NCBI GenBank assembly: GCA_004297545.1
Contig: SCTB01000111.1
Span: 1-64,000 of the forward strand
Source: Alphaproteobacteria bacterium
Lineage (GTDB): Bacteria > Pseudomonadota > Alphaproteobacteria > Micavibrionales > UBA2020
Reading direction: 5' to 3'
Length of the DNA stretch: 64,000 nt
Positions 29,102 through 38,978 of the stretch are shown here, piece after piece. Position 1 is the first letter of the stretch; each line of letters starts with the position of its first letter. The position numbers and the translations under genes were made by a program. The notes beneath the pieces are model-generated. The model saw only the letters and a list, made by a program, of their open reading frames with translations. It did not search any database and was not told where the DNA came from.

Positions 29102-30253
29102 ATGTCAGGTAAAGATACACAAGCGGATGCGGAGAAGCGGCTCAGGGCGACGGAGCAATACCTTAAAGACGTCCTTGACCACATCCCCGACCCGATTTTC
29201 ATGAAAGACAAGGAGCATCGCTGGATCGGCGGCAACAAGGCTTTCTGGGAACTGCTGGCCGGACCGCCCGAAAAGTTCCTGGGCAAGAGCGATTATGATT
29301 TCTTCCCCAAGGAGGAGGCCGACCATTTCTGGCGCATCGACGACCGGGTTTTCGCAGGCGAAGTCATTACGACGGAAGAATCCCTCACCCGCGACGGCGA
29401 GCGGTTTGTCCTGTCGACCAAAAAGGCCTCCTTCACCAGCGAGCAGCAGGGGCAGTTCCTCGTCGGCGTCATCCGCGACATCACCCAGATAAAAAAGGGG
29501 GAAGAGCAGCTGCGCAAATACACCCTGCAGCTGGAGCGCAGCAACGAGGCGCTCGAGGATTTCGCCCATGTCGCCTCGCACGACCTGAAAGAGCCCCTGC
29601 GCGGCCTTATCTCGCAGGCGGCTTTCCTGAAAGAAGACTACCGCGACAAGCTCGACGAGCCGGCGATCGGCCGCCTGAACCGCATCATGGCGCTCGCAAA
29701 AAAAATGGATACGCTGATCGGCGACCTGCTTTATTTCGCCCGGCTGGGGAACGCGGAACTGGCCGTCAGCGAAACGGACATGAACGAGATCGTCGACGAT
29801 ATCCGGAGCCTGCTGGCGCCGCTCCTGCGCGAGCGCCGCGCCCGTATCGACGTCCCGGCGCCCCTGCCGACAATCCTCTGCGACAGGACGGGCGCCGCCG
29901 AAGTGCTGCGCAATCTCATCACCAACGCGATAAAATACAACGACAAGCCGGAAAAGACGGTCGAGATCGGATACCTGAAGTCCGCGGCAGCGCCGCATGG
30001 CGCGGAAAGCGACGTTTTCTACGTGAAAGACAATGGCATCGGCATCGACGCGCAGTATTACAAGGATATCTTCCTGATGTTCCGCCGCCTCCAGCCGGAA
30101 ACCGACCCGAACATCCAGTCCGGCACCGGCGCGGGCCTCACCTTCGTCAAGAAAATCATCGACCGCAGCGGCGGGCGCATCTGGCTGGACTCGGAAGTCG
30201 GCAAGGGAACGACGTTCTATTTCACGCTGGGGCCGCGGGCGAGGGGTAAATGA
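29102..30253 (+). CDS. PAS-domain sensor histidine kinase
   Basis: PAS DHIPDPIFMKDKEHRWIGGNKAFWEL; HisKA DFAHVASHDLKEPLRGL; HATPase VKDNGIGID, GTGAGLTFVKKIIDRSGG. Confidence 0.9.
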   Translation: MSGKDTQADAEKRLRATEQYLKDVLDHIPDPIFMKDKEHRWIGGNKAFWELLAGPPEKFLGKSDYDFFPKEEADHFWRIDDRVFAGEVITTEESLTRDGERFVLSTKKASFTSEQQGQFLVGVIRDITQIKKGEEQLRKYTLQLERSNEALEDFAHVASHDLKEPLRGLISQAAFLKEDYRDKLDEPAIGRLNRIMALAKKMDTLIGDLLYFARLGNAELAVSETDMNEIVDDIRSLLAPLLRERRARIDVPAPLPTILCDRTGAAEVLRNLITNAIKYNDKPEKTVEIGYLKSAAAPHGAESDVFYVKDNGIGIDAQYYKDIFLMFRRLQPETDPNIQSGTGAGLTFVKKIIDRSGGRIWLDSEVGKGTTFYFTLGPRARGK

Positions 30254-30328
30254 TTGCGAAGGGCGTTTAGATAATCATTGAGTTAACTATAGCGTCTCCG
30301 GAATTACAGGTGCGGGGACAAGGCCGCA

Positions 30329-30964
30329 TCATCTTGCTTCCATCTGGTAGATCTTCTCCAGCTGCTCCTGCCCGCTGACGCTCATCGAGAGGTCGTGCAG
30401 CAGCCCGTCATTGATGCGGTAGATAAGCCCGTGCACGGAAAGCTTTTGTCCCTTGGCCCAGGCGTTCTGCACGATGGTCGTGTGGCAGACGTTCAGCACC
30501 TGCGCCATCACGTTCAGCTCGCACAGGCGGTTGATGCGCTTTTCCTGGTCGTTGATCTTCTCCAGCTCGCGCTTGTGCTGGGTATAGGTGTTCTTGATGT
30601 TGCGCAGCCAGTTGTCGATCAGGCCCAGCTGCGTGTGGCCGCAGGCCGCGCGCACGCCCGAGCAGCCATAATGGCCGCAGACCATGACGTGCTCGACCTT
30701 CAGAACCTTCACCGCGAACTGGATGACGGAGAGGCAGTTCATGTCGGTATGAATGACGAGGTTGGCGACATTGCGGTGCACGAAGACTTCGCCGGGCGCA
30801 AGGCCCAGTATCTGGTTGGCCGGCACGCGGCTGTCGGAACAGCCGATCCAGAGGAACTTCGGCTCCTGCAGCGCGGTAAGGCGGTTGAAAAACTCCGGAT
30901 CGGCCTTCAACTGCCGCTGCGACCACTGCCTGTTGTTTTCGAATAATTTGTCGAGTTCGCTCAA
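30329..30964 (-). CDS. Beta-class carbonic anhydrase
   Basis: LWIGCSDSRVPANQILGLAPGEVFVHRNVANLV, VCGHYGCSGVRAA. Confidence 0.95.
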   Translation of the reverse strand: MSELDKLFENNRQWSQRQLKADPEFFNRLTALQEPKFLWIGCSDSRVPANQILGLAPGEVFVHRNVANLVIHTDMNCLSVIQFAVKVLKVEHVMVCGHYGCSGVRAACGHTQLGLIDNWLRNIKNTYTQHKRELEKINDQEKRINRLCELNVMAQVLNVCHTTIVQNAWAKGQKLSVHGLIYRINDGLLHDLSMSVSGQEQLEKIYQMEAR

Positions 30965-30974
30965 AGCGGCCTCC

Positions 30975-31382
30975 TCACATTTGCGCGACGGTGCAGGAGC
31001 TTAAGGTCGTGAACCGGATGGACACCTGGCTCAGCACCCCGTTCGTCATGCCCATGCTGAAATCGCCGGCGCCGGAGACGACGATGGAAGCCCGGGGCGG
31101 CAATTCGGAGGCGAGACCGACCAGGCACTGCTGGAAAACGGGGTCGTTCGCGTCGCTGAAGGTGATATTCAGCGCGACGCCGTCGGGCGGGCTGGCGGAT
31201 TGTGTGCCTCCGTCCAGAATGGCGCTGCCGCGGCCCGAAAGGCTCGCCGTGCCGCCGCTCACGCTGAACGATGCGCGCGAAGTCATCGTGAAGGATTGTT
31301 CCTGCAGGACAAGCACCTCCGACGCGCGCGCGGGCGCTCCGATCAGAAGTCCTGCGACAAGCAGCCCGAGGACATGTTTCAT
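30975..31382 (-). CDS. Hypothetical secreted protein
   Basis: Signal peptide MKHVLGLLVAGLLIGAPARA. Confidence 0.6.
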   Translation of the reverse strand: MKHVLGLLVAGLLIGAPARASEVLVLQEQSFTMTSRASFSVSGGTASLSGRGSAILDGGTQSASPPDGVALNITFSDANDPVFQQCLVGLASELPPRASIVVSGAGDFSMGMTNGVLSQVSIRFTTLSSCTVAQM

Positions 31383-31394
31383 TTCGGTGCCATC

Positions 31395-31673
31395 CTATGC
31401 AATGACGAGCCCCAGCTTCGCGGCTCTGGAAAGAGACTTTATGACAGCTTCGCGCCGCAAGGCAATCCCTTTTGTCGGATGCCACTCGGTATACAGCAGG
31501 CTGAAAGGGCCGCGTCCCCGCGTATATTTCGCCCCCCGTCCCCGCGCATGCGCCTGAAGGCGCGGCAGCAGCCTGTTCGTGATGCCGGTATAGAGGCTCC
31601 CATCGGCGCATCTCAGAATGTAAACGGCCCAGTCCAGTCGCCTTCCCTCCCTGGTTTGCATGGCAGTTCCCAT
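31395..31673 (-). CDS. GIY-YIG nuclease superfamily protein
   Basis: WAVYILRCADGSLYTGITNRLLPRLQAHARGRGAKYTRGRGP. Confidence 0.92.
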   Translation of the reverse strand: MGTAMQTREGRRLDWAVYILRCADGSLYTGITNRLLPRLQAHARGRGAKYTRGRGPFSLLYTEWHPTKGIALRREAVIKSLSRAAKLGLVIA

Positions 31674-31712
31674 TTTACTATAATTTCAGGAGATTTGAAC
31701 AGGAGGAACCCG

Positions 31713-32114
31713 ATGGCCGATACGCTTGCCTGGTATTCGATGGACCAGGATATGAACACCGTGGATCACCCGCCGGTCTCTCTTCCGGAAGCGCTGGAAA
31801 TCGCAAAAAAGTGCTTCGACAACCGTGACCGGAAATACGCCCAGGCCGAGCAGGCGCTGGCCGAGACCTTCTTCGGCCTGACGCGCGACGAGGACACCTT
31901 CATCGAAATCTGCGCCAATGCCGGCGAGGATTCAACTTACAAGTTCGAGATGCCCGCGTCTGCGGCGGGCCAGCCCTGGTACAGGAAAATATTCATGTCG
32001 GTCTTTCAGCATGAATCCACGCTGAAATCATGGGAAGAGGCGGAAGCGAAAATCCGCGAGTTTTACGCCGAGGAACCCCAGGAAATACGGCGCCGGCTGT
32101 CGGGAACAAAATAA
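31713..32114 (+). CDS. Hypothetical protein
   Basis: SD GGAGG upstream of MADTLAWYSMDQDM. Confidence 0.6.
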   Translation: MADTLAWYSMDQDMNTVDHPPVSLPEALEIAKKCFDNRDRKYAQAEQALAETFFGLTRDEDTFIEICANAGEDSTYKFEMPASAAGQPWYRKIFMSVFQHESTLKSWEEAEAKIREFYAEEPQEIRRRLSGTK

Positions 32115-32127
32115 CGGGGAACTGCCT

Positions 32128-32460
32128 TTAATACGGCAGGCAGGTATACAACGAGCAGTACGTCGCGTGCCGGATGGCCATGACCGGCCAGGCCATGAAC
32201 GTCAGGTAGGTGACAGCCAGCGCCGTCACCACGGTCACGCGGAACGGCAGCGGGCGGATCGGCAGCAGGAACAGGGCAACAATGGCCGGCAGGAAGAAAA
32301 TCAGGAACTCGGCTTCGGGATCTTTTGGATAGGTGCCGGTGATGCTTTTGACAAACGGGCCGATATGCAGCAGGTACCAAAGATAGCCCAGTATCGTCGG
32401 GTACCCGATGGCGAACATCAGGATCAGCTTGGTTCTGTATTTCTGCAAGAACGCGAACAT
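32128..32460 (-). CDS. Small hypothetical membrane protein
   Basis: Three TM segments; TTGACA-N17-TATGCT upstream (32535-32563). Confidence 0.55.
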   Translation of the reverse strand: MFAFLQKYRTKLILMFAIGYPTILGYLWYLLHIGPFVKSITGTYPKDPEAEFLIFFLPAIVALFLLPIRPLPFRVTVVTALAVTYLTFMAWPVMAIRHATYCSLYTCLPY

Positions 32461-32534
32461 GACTTACCCGGTCTGCATGAGATGTGCTGCTATCATCTCA
32501 TTTACCATTTCTTAAGGAATGCAACAATGCCAAA

Positions 32535-32578
32535 AGCATATTCCTTTGCGTAAATTATGTCAATTATAATTGATTATC
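32535..32578 (-). promoter_or_regulatory. Promoter TTGACA-N17-TATGCT with adjoining palindrome TCAATTATAATTGA
   Basis: Direct reading, minus strand. Confidence 0.5.
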
Positions 32579-32617
32579 TAACTGATTTTATTATATATTA
32601 AAAAGTGAAATTCTGCC

Positions 32618-33022
32618 TCAGGGCCCCTCCCGAAGGATGGGAACGGCCATCAGGCTGTCGTTCAGAACGAGGGCCACATTGACGATCCCCGGGTAATGGC
32701 AGGTCACGCAATTCTGCCCCGCACCCGCTTCCGCGGGGGCAAAGCTGGGCGCCGCCTGCGCTGCGCCGCGCAGGTGCTCCCCCTTGAAACAGTTGATGGT
32801 CATTGTCCAGGGCGTGCGCGCCACGGTCACGGGGCCGGGCGCCGGGATGGTCCAGCTGCCGGCGCCGTTCTGCACGATGCAGGTGGCGCCCTCCACCCCC
32901 GGCGTGTTGACGGTGAGGGTCTGGTAGTGATCCGTCGCGGCGGCCCGCCCGGCCTCCGGCGCCCCGCCGCATCCGGCCAGAAGGCTCAGCAGGCCCAGGA
33001 CGATTATCTTTTCAGCCTTCAT
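32618..33022 (-). CDS. Hypothetical lipoprotein with CxxCH-like motif
   Basis: Lipobox LSLLAGCGGAPE; NCVTCHYPG; stop overlaps the upstream gene end. Confidence 0.55.
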   Translation of the reverse strand: MKAEKIIVLGLLSLLAGCGGAPEAGRAAATDHYQTLTVNTPGVEGATCIVQNGAGSWTIPAPGPVTVARTPWTMTINCFKGEHLRGAAQAAPSFAPAEAGAGQNCVTCHYPGIVNVALVLNDSLMAVPILREGP

Positions 33023-33945
33023 ATGGATTCATCCTTTCCGCGCAGCCGCCTGAAAATTTTCGGCAAAAGGAGCATGCCCAGCGCGCCAAGCGCGATCAGC
33101 ACGGCCACCTTCGTCGCCCAGGCCATCGCGCCGCCGACATCGGCTTCCGGCTCCGGCTTCGCCTCCGGCGAAGACCCCGTTTCGGACGCGGGCGCCAGCT
33201 GAGGCTTTTCCGCCGCCGCCACATCCTCAGGCGCGGAGGGATTCAGGCCGACAGCCTTCTCGATGAATTTCTTCGCGTTCCGGGAGACGAAGTCGATATC
33301 CGCCTCGCCCCCGTAGTTGCTGTAGACGAAGAGGATAACGACGCGCGACTTGAGCTTGAGCACGGATATGCCCGCAACGACGGGGTAGCTCACCTCGCCT
33401 TTGGGCGTGGTGATCCCGTAATTCGTCAGCATCATGACCGAAAGCGCGTCGGCGGAATCGGCGATCTTGCCCAGATAGCGGGTGTCGCCGATCTTGAGCT
33501 CCGCCTGCGGGTCGGACTGGCTGCGCAGGTAGCCAGAGGCCTTGTCGACGGCCTCGTTGACGCTTTTGTCGTCCTGCCAGGCCCCGCTGCCGATCTGGTT
33601 GGCGAAGTCTTCCTTGATGACGTTGAAATCCCCCGCGCCGTTCACGACAAGCGGTTGCACGTTGGTCTGCACGAGGATGTATTTCTTCAGCCCCGCCTGC
33701 GGATTGGCGTTCATCGCCGCGACATCGGCGGCGGAGACATAGACCGCCAGCATGCGGTTGCCCTGCGGCACGAACTGTTCCACGATTTTGTCGAAATCGG
33801 GGTTCTGACCGTAAAGCTCGGTAAACCCGTCCATCTGCGGCAGCGTGATGGCCGTGTCGCCGACGGCGACCTGTTTCCCCTGCGCAAAAGACGGCGCGGG
33901 GAACAGCAGCAGGTAGGCCAGCAGGACGCCGGTAAGAAATTTCAT
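33019..33945 (-). CDS. Hypothetical exported, C-terminally TM-anchored protein
   Basis: Signal peptide and C-terminal TM VAVLIALGALGMLLLPKIFRRLRGK. Confidence 0.6.
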   Translation of the reverse strand: MKFLTGVLLAYLLLFPAPSFAQGKQVAVGDTAITLPQMDGFTELYGQNPDFDKIVEQFVPQGNRMLAVYVSAADVAAMNANPQAGLKKYILVQTNVQPLVVNGAGDFNVIKEDFANQIGSGAWQDDKSVNEAVDKASGYLRSQSDPQAELKIGDTRYLGKIADSADALSVMMLTNYGITTPKGEVSYPVVAGISVLKLKSRVVILFVYSNYGGEADIDFVSRNAKKFIEKAVGLNPSAPEDVAAAEKPQLAPASETGSSPEAKPEPEADVGGAMAWATKVAVLIALGALGMLLLPKIFRRLRGKDESI

Positions 33946-34613
33946 GGCTTGGGTCCGGTTCCGTCCTTGCGGGCGGGCGGCGCGCTCATCTGGTAATGAT
34001 TGACGAGCTTGCCGTCCTCGTATTCGAAGACGACGGGCGCAGCATTCGGCACGCCCTGGCGGTTCGACCAGATATCGCCTTCCGGCACGGGCTTGATGCC
34101 GGCCACGATGTCGAAGGCCACCATGATGCCCGAATGCGACACGACGAGAACAGTTTCGCCGCGCTCGAGGCGCGGCAGCAGTTCCTCATCATAAAATTTC
34201 TGCACGCGCTCGACCATCTGCTTGTCGCTTTCGCCGTTGGGAAGCGCGATATCGTATTTGTGCGGATAGGCCAGGATTTCAGGATCGGTCAGCTTGTTGC
34301 GCGCGGTGAAGTCGCCGGAATCCGCTTCCACGATCTCCTTGCGCTGCTCGATATTCCAGGTGCCGTCCGGGTTCTTCAAGTGGTCGTTTGTGGTGGTCTG
34401 GTCGAGCGCCAGCGCGGCGGTGTTGAACGCGCGCTTCAGGGTCGAGCTAAAGGCCTTGTCGAAAGTAAACCCCTCGATAAGCCTCCCGGCGTCGCGCGCC
34501 TGCTCCTCGCCCTTTTCCGTCAGCTCGACGTCATGCAGCCCCGTCATATAATGTTTGATGTTGTACGGCGTCTGGCCGTGACGAAACAGGACAAGGGTGC
34601 CTTTTTTGGCCAT
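33942..34613 (-). CDS. Histidine phosphatase / phosphoglycerate mutase-like (paralog P1)
   Basis: LVLFRHGQTPYN, SSTLKRAFNTA, GETVLVVSHSGIM; 4-nt overlap with 33945. Confidence 0.9.
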   Translation of the reverse strand: MAKKGTLVLFRHGQTPYNIKHYMTGLHDVELTEKGEEQARDAGRLIEGFTFDKAFSSTLKRAFNTAALALDQTTTNDHLKNPDGTWNIEQRKEIVEADSGDFTARNKLTDPEILAYPHKYDIALPNGESDKQMVERVQKFYDEELLPRLERGETVLVVSHSGIMVAFDIVAGIKPVPEGDIWSNRQGVPNAAPVVFEYEDGKLVNHYQMSAPPARKDGTGPKP

Positions 34614-34758
34614 GCTATTCCTATGACATTGCTAAATAAAATTAATGATACAGCGCCGGGCGCGCTTTGACAAACTCGGATAAGTTGTCATATACCCGCG
34701 AACCTGCGTTCTTCTCAAGCCGGCTTGTCCATTGGTACAGTACCTGTGACGAGGTTCA

Positions 34759-36252
34759 ATGATGATGCGCGCTTTCCCTTTCCTGATGGTTCTCCTGCTG
34801 GCGGCAACGCCGGCTTTTGCCGATGCCTGGTCGCTGCGCATGGATATCCCCGCCATCACCAGCGACGACAAGGTTGTCGAGCATGCGATGAAGGGGCTGT
34901 ACAAGGCTCAAGGGTCGGACAAATTCGGCGAGGTCCTTTCCGTCGTCGAAAAGATGGCGGAGAAAGACGCCGAGGCCGCCTTCCGCCTGGGCCGCTATTA
35001 CGACGTAGAAACGCCGCTGCCGGATTATGCGCGCGCGATCGCGTTCTACCAGAAGGCGGCAGGCATGGGTCACGGCTTTGCCATGAACAATCTCGGCCTG
35101 ATTTACGAACGCGGCAACGGCGTTTCCAAGGATCCCAAAAAGGCGCGCGAGCTGTTCGAGTCCTCTGCGCATGCGCGCGATCATCACGGCTACCTCAACA
35201 TGGCGCGCCTGAATTTCGAAGGCAAACTGATGCCGCGCAATGTCGAGAAGGGCATGGCCTGGCTGCAGGAGGCGATGGACAACAGGGTGAAAGGTTCCTT
35301 CCTTGACGCGGCGAACGTCTATCACGGCGGGTTTTTCGGCGTCGAGCAGAACCGCGCCAAGGCGCTGAAGCTTCTGGAGAAAGCCGCGTCGCTGGGCGAC
35401 GACGACGCCGCCGGGCGCGTGGCGAACATCTATCTGTACGGCGACTGCGCGAAGGATATCGGGCTTTATTCGCGGCTCCGCGGCAACGACAATTGCATTC
35501 CGGAGAACCCCCGCAAAAGCATCGACCTGTTCAATGCGCTGGCAAGGCGCAACGACACGGATGCGCTCACGAGCCTTGGCAACATCTACTGGAAAAGCGA
35601 TATCGTCCCGACAGACCTCACGCTGGCCGTCACCTACTGGAACCGCGCCGCGGAACTGGGCAGCTGCAGCGCGATGACGTTCCTCGCAAAGGCCTATGAG
35701 GGAAGCGAGGGCTTCACCAAAGACGGCTCCAGGGTGCTCGAGTACCTGGAACAGGCCGGCGAATGCAACCCGCGCGACGCCGCCAGCCTTTACAGGTTGG
35801 GAAAATACTATTTTGACGAAAAAAATCCTTACCGGGATTGCGCGAAAGCCGAGCGCTATTTCCAGCGCGCCGTCGCCAGCGGCAGGCGCGAGGCCTATAC
35901 CGACCTCGGCTTCATCTACGACAAGGGCTGCGCCCCGGTGCCGGAAGACAAGAAGAAAGCCTTCGGCTATTACCTGACCGGCGCGAAGCTGAACGTGCCC
36001 TTATGCCAGAACAACACCGGCGCGATGCTCCGGCACGGCTGGGGCGTGGAGAAAAACCAGGTGAAAGGCTACGCCTGGATGCAGGTCGCGGCCGGCAACG
36101 GCAGCGGCTCGGCGAAAAAGAACCTGCTGGAATTCGAGGTCATGTTCAAGCGCCAGGACAAACAGGACGGCCTGAAATATATTCCCACCATCAAGGATAT
36201 GATCGAGAACGCAAAAAAAGATGTGGCCGTTGCATTTGACGGGAATTATTGA
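34759..36252 (+). CDS. Sel1-like repeat secreted protein
   Basis: Signal peptide; repeated AFRLGRYYD.., AIAFYQKAAGMGHGFAMNNLGLIYERGNGVSKDPKKA units. Confidence 0.85.
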   Translation: MMMRAFPFLMVLLLAATPAFADAWSLRMDIPAITSDDKVVEHAMKGLYKAQGSDKFGEVLSVVEKMAEKDAEAAFRLGRYYDVETPLPDYARAIAFYQKAAGMGHGFAMNNLGLIYERGNGVSKDPKKARELFESSAHARDHHGYLNMARLNFEGKLMPRNVEKGMAWLQEAMDNRVKGSFLDAANVYHGGFFGVEQNRAKALKLLEKAASLGDDDAAGRVANIYLYGDCAKDIGLYSRLRGNDNCIPENPRKSIDLFNALARRNDTDALTSLGNIYWKSDIVPTDLTLAVTYWNRAAELGSCSAMTFLAKAYEGSEGFTKDGSRVLEYLEQAGECNPRDAASLYRLGKYYFDEKNPYRDCAKAERYFQRAVASGRREAYTDLGFIYDKGCAPVPEDKKKAFGYYLTGAKLNVPLCQNNTGAMLRHGWGVEKNQVKGYAWMQVAAGNGSGSAKKNLLEFEVMFKRQDKQDGLKYIPTIKDMIENAKKDVAVAFDGNY

Positions 36253-36438
36253 TCAGGAAAAGCTTCTAAATCCCCGGCTTGAAGAAGAAAAAATCCCTGC
36301 CTATTTTTATACAGCCGTTCTTATCCATAAAACGATTTGACATATTCATTTCGAAGTGCTAGAAATTTGGACACTATAAAAAAAGTCAATAACTCCATCG
36401 TCTTAATATCAACATTTTCGGCATAGAGGACAAACCCC

Positions 36439-37239
36439 ATGACATCACTCGCAAAATCATTCGACGACAAAGCCGCCCCGCCCGCCCTGATGGACGCGCA
36501 GACCTATCGCGCCACGCTGGAAAAACTGGTGGCGGAAGGCCAAGGCTACGGCAAGACGCAGAACGTCGGCGCCTTTTTGCTGCAGGACATCAAACTGGTG
36601 ACGGAAACCAACAGCGGCAAGGACGAAACGTCGAAGAATATCAGCGTCGAGAAACTCTACATCATCATGGATCTGGATCAGTATCCCAACGAAATCGGCC
36701 GCAACCTTGTCGTGAAGGACATCGCGAAAAACTGGGGCGGCAAGATCGTGCGCGAGCGCGACCTGGAATCGCCCGACTTCAAGGGCCCCGGCCTCTGGAC
36801 CAACAAGAAAGGCGCTTTCGAAGGCGACTACATGAAGGCCGATCCGTCGGATGTGAAGAGCAGCCTTTATGTTCCCGACCCCAATGCCTACCGTGTCACA
36901 CTGATCACCGATAAGACCATTAAAATTCCCGTTCAGTGGGGCGATTTCACGGTGGAAGCCGGCGGCGCGCTCGCCGTGCGCGAAAAAGACATCCCCGCGC
37001 TGGCCGAAGCCCTGCAATCCATCCGCGACGGCAAGGCCACGGCCGAGGAAGCTCTCTACGCCAAGGACAAGGAAGGCAAGACGGTCGCCAAATTCGATAT
37101 CTACGGCATGATGCCCGGCTTCCTCGAAGCCAGCTACAAGCCCGTGCCGCTGAAGCCCGAAACCAAGGCGATTGCCGCTTCCTTTGAAGACAGTGACCCC
37201 ACCTGCGGCACCCGCGCAATGCCGCGCCCAAAGATCTGA
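36439..37239 (+). CDS. Unknown protein, tandem paralog A
   Basis: Shares GKT..(V/A)..A(F/Y)LL.D, QSI.DG..TA..AL, KTVAKFD.YGMMPGFL with 37374-38180. Confidence 0.75.
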   Translation: MTSLAKSFDDKAAPPALMDAQTYRATLEKLVAEGQGYGKTQNVGAFLLQDIKLVTETNSGKDETSKNISVEKLYIIMDLDQYPNEIGRNLVVKDIAKNWGGKIVRERDLESPDFKGPGLWTNKKGAFEGDYMKADPSDVKSSLYVPDPNAYRVTLITDKTIKIPVQWGDFTVEAGGALAVREKDIPALAEALQSIRDGKATAEEALYAKDKEGKTVAKFDIYGMMPGFLEASYKPVPLKPETKAIAASFEDSDPTCGTRAMPRPKI

Positions 37240-37257
37240 AATAAATAGGTATTTCGC

Positions 37258-37289
37258 AAATGCGGGGGAAGCAGTTCCCCCGCATTTCT
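37258..37289 (+). terminator. Intrinsic terminator AAATGCGGGGGAA-gcag-TTCCCCCGCATTTCTT
   Basis: Perfect 13-bp stem. Confidence 0.85.
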
Positions 37290-37303
37290 TATGCAGACAT
37301 TAT

Positions 37304-37332
37304 TTGACATAAGATATATAATTGCTTATACT
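37304..37332 (+). promoter_or_regulatory. Sigma70-like promoter TTGACA-N17-TATACT
   Basis: Direct reading; 42 bp upstream of paralog B. Confidence 0.75.
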
Positions 37333-37373
37333 ACTGCGTTAATATCTTTGGAAAAAAGCGCCTGAAGGAAGTC

Positions 37374-38180
37374 ATGGCAAAGGGCCATCTCAGCAAGGAA
37401 TTCGACGAAAAGGCAGCGCCCCCGCCGCAGCTTGCGCCGGAGGCGTATCAGCTGCTGCTCGAAAAACTGCTGGCCGAAGGCAAGGGCTTCGGCAAGACCG
37501 AAGCCGTGGCCGCCTACCTGCTGCGGGACATGAGCATCGTGACGGAAGACAACGGCAAGGGCGAGAAGGAACAGAAGATCAAGGTTCAGCCGCTCTACGT
37601 GGTCATGGACCTGAAGGAATGGCCGAACGAATACGGTCGCTCCCTCGTCATGCAGGAGATCGGCGTGCAATACGCCAAGCGCATGGTGGGCGAAAACGAA
37701 CTCAACGCGCCGGACTTCAAGGCGCCCGGAATCTGGACCGCGAAAAAGAGCGCTTTTGAATCCGATTATATCCGCCGCTCCGGAACGGACTGGAACGACA
37801 TTCCCTCCAATGTCTACGAGCCGAACCCGGAGGCGTTCCGCGTCTGCCTGACTCTGGACGTGCCGGTGACCATTCCGACATCCTGGGGAGCGCCTTGGAC
37901 CATCGGCCGCGGCGGCGCTCTCGCCATTCGCGAAAAAGACGTGCCCGCGCTGGCCGAAGCCCTGCAATCTATCCACGACGGCCGCATGACGGCGGCGCAG
38001 GCGCTGTTCGAGGAGAAGGACGGCAAGACCGTCGCGAAATTCGACGCCTACGGCATGATGCCGGGCTTCCTCGGGGACAACTACAAGCTCGTGCCGCTGA
38101 AGGAAGCCACCGTGGCGCTGGCGCAAGACTTCGCCCCCTCCCCTTCCGCCACCATGCCGGTGCTGAGGTTCAAGAAGTAG
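37374..38180 (+). CDS. Unknown protein, tandem paralog B
   Basis: Same architecture as 36439-37239. Confidence 0.75.
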   Translation: MAKGHLSKEFDEKAAPPPQLAPEAYQLLLEKLLAEGKGFGKTEAVAAYLLRDMSIVTEDNGKGEKEQKIKVQPLYVVMDLKEWPNEYGRSLVMQEIGVQYAKRMVGENELNAPDFKAPGIWTAKKSAFESDYIRRSGTDWNDIPSNVYEPNPEAFRVCLTLDVPVTIPTSWGAPWTIGRGGALAIREKDVPALAEALQSIHDGRMTAAQALFEEKDGKTVAKFDAYGMMPGFLGDNYKLVPLKEATVALAQDFAPSPSATMPVLRFKK

Positions 38181-38213
38181 CGCTGCATTTCAATTCATCA
38201 CCAAAAAGCGGGG

Positions 38214-38753
38214 TTATTTCAGCGACAGGGGCCGCATCAGCCTGACCGGCTCCTGAGTGGTGAAGTCGCGCTTGCGCTCATCCTCCTCGAAACGGCGCAT
38301 ATTTTCCGCAAAGGCGCTGTCCGCCGCCGCGACAGCAAGGTCGACGGCTTCCGGATCCGCGCCCCATTGCAGGTCGATCTTCGCCCAGCTACCGGCGCAA
38401 AAACCGTTATCGTTGCATTCGGTCGGGTCGGCGCCGGCATCGAGCAGCAGCTGCACGGCTTCAGCGCTCTTGAACGCGCAATGCAGGACCGGCATTTTTC
38501 TTGAAGGATCGACGGAGGCATTCGGATCCGCCCCCGCCTTTAACAACAGCCTGAAGCAGGCAAGGTCGTCTTTCGCTTCCAGCGCCACGCCCAGCGGAAT
38601 TTTGCCAAGCTCGTCCCGTTCATCTGGATCCGCGCAGCATTCCAGCAGGAAGCGCACCATCTCCGCATCCCCCTCGCTGCAGGCGCGGGTGAGCGCGGTC
38701 ATTTTTTCCAGCATTTCCTTTTTAACCTTACCCGGCACGGCCATGATCCTCAC
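38214..38753 (-). CDS. Ankyrin-repeat protein
   Basis: DAEMVRFLLECCADPDERDELGKIPLGVALEAKDDLACFRLLLKAGADPNASVD..AVQLLLDAGADP. Confidence 0.88.
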   Translation of the reverse strand: MRIMAVPGKVKKEMLEKMTALTRACSEGDAEMVRFLLECCADPDERDELGKIPLGVALEAKDDLACFRLLLKAGADPNASVDPSRKMPVLHCAFKSAEAVQLLLDAGADPTECNDNGFCAGSWAKIDLQWGADPEAVDLAVAAADSAFAENMRRFEEDERKRDFTTQEPVRLMRPLSLK

Positions 38754-38978
38754 GCGCTTTTGCAGGGCTTATGCTGGCAAAGATCTATTGTTATGTCAAT
38801 TAAAATTGATTATTATTAAAGGAAACTTTAATAATTTACCACTATAAGCCGGGCAGCTCCAGTACGCTGCCGGGCGCCGCCGATTCCCGAAGTCCTTAAT
38901 ATATAAAGGCCCAAAGCACAAAACACGGCCGCTGAATTCCTTTATGATATAATTAAAATTGTCAGTTTCGGGGGATTC

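Noticed and set aside
36241-36438. Small RNA in the intergenic region upstream of paralog A
   Set aside because: AT-rich with a plausible promoter but no stable structure or terminator that I could identify.
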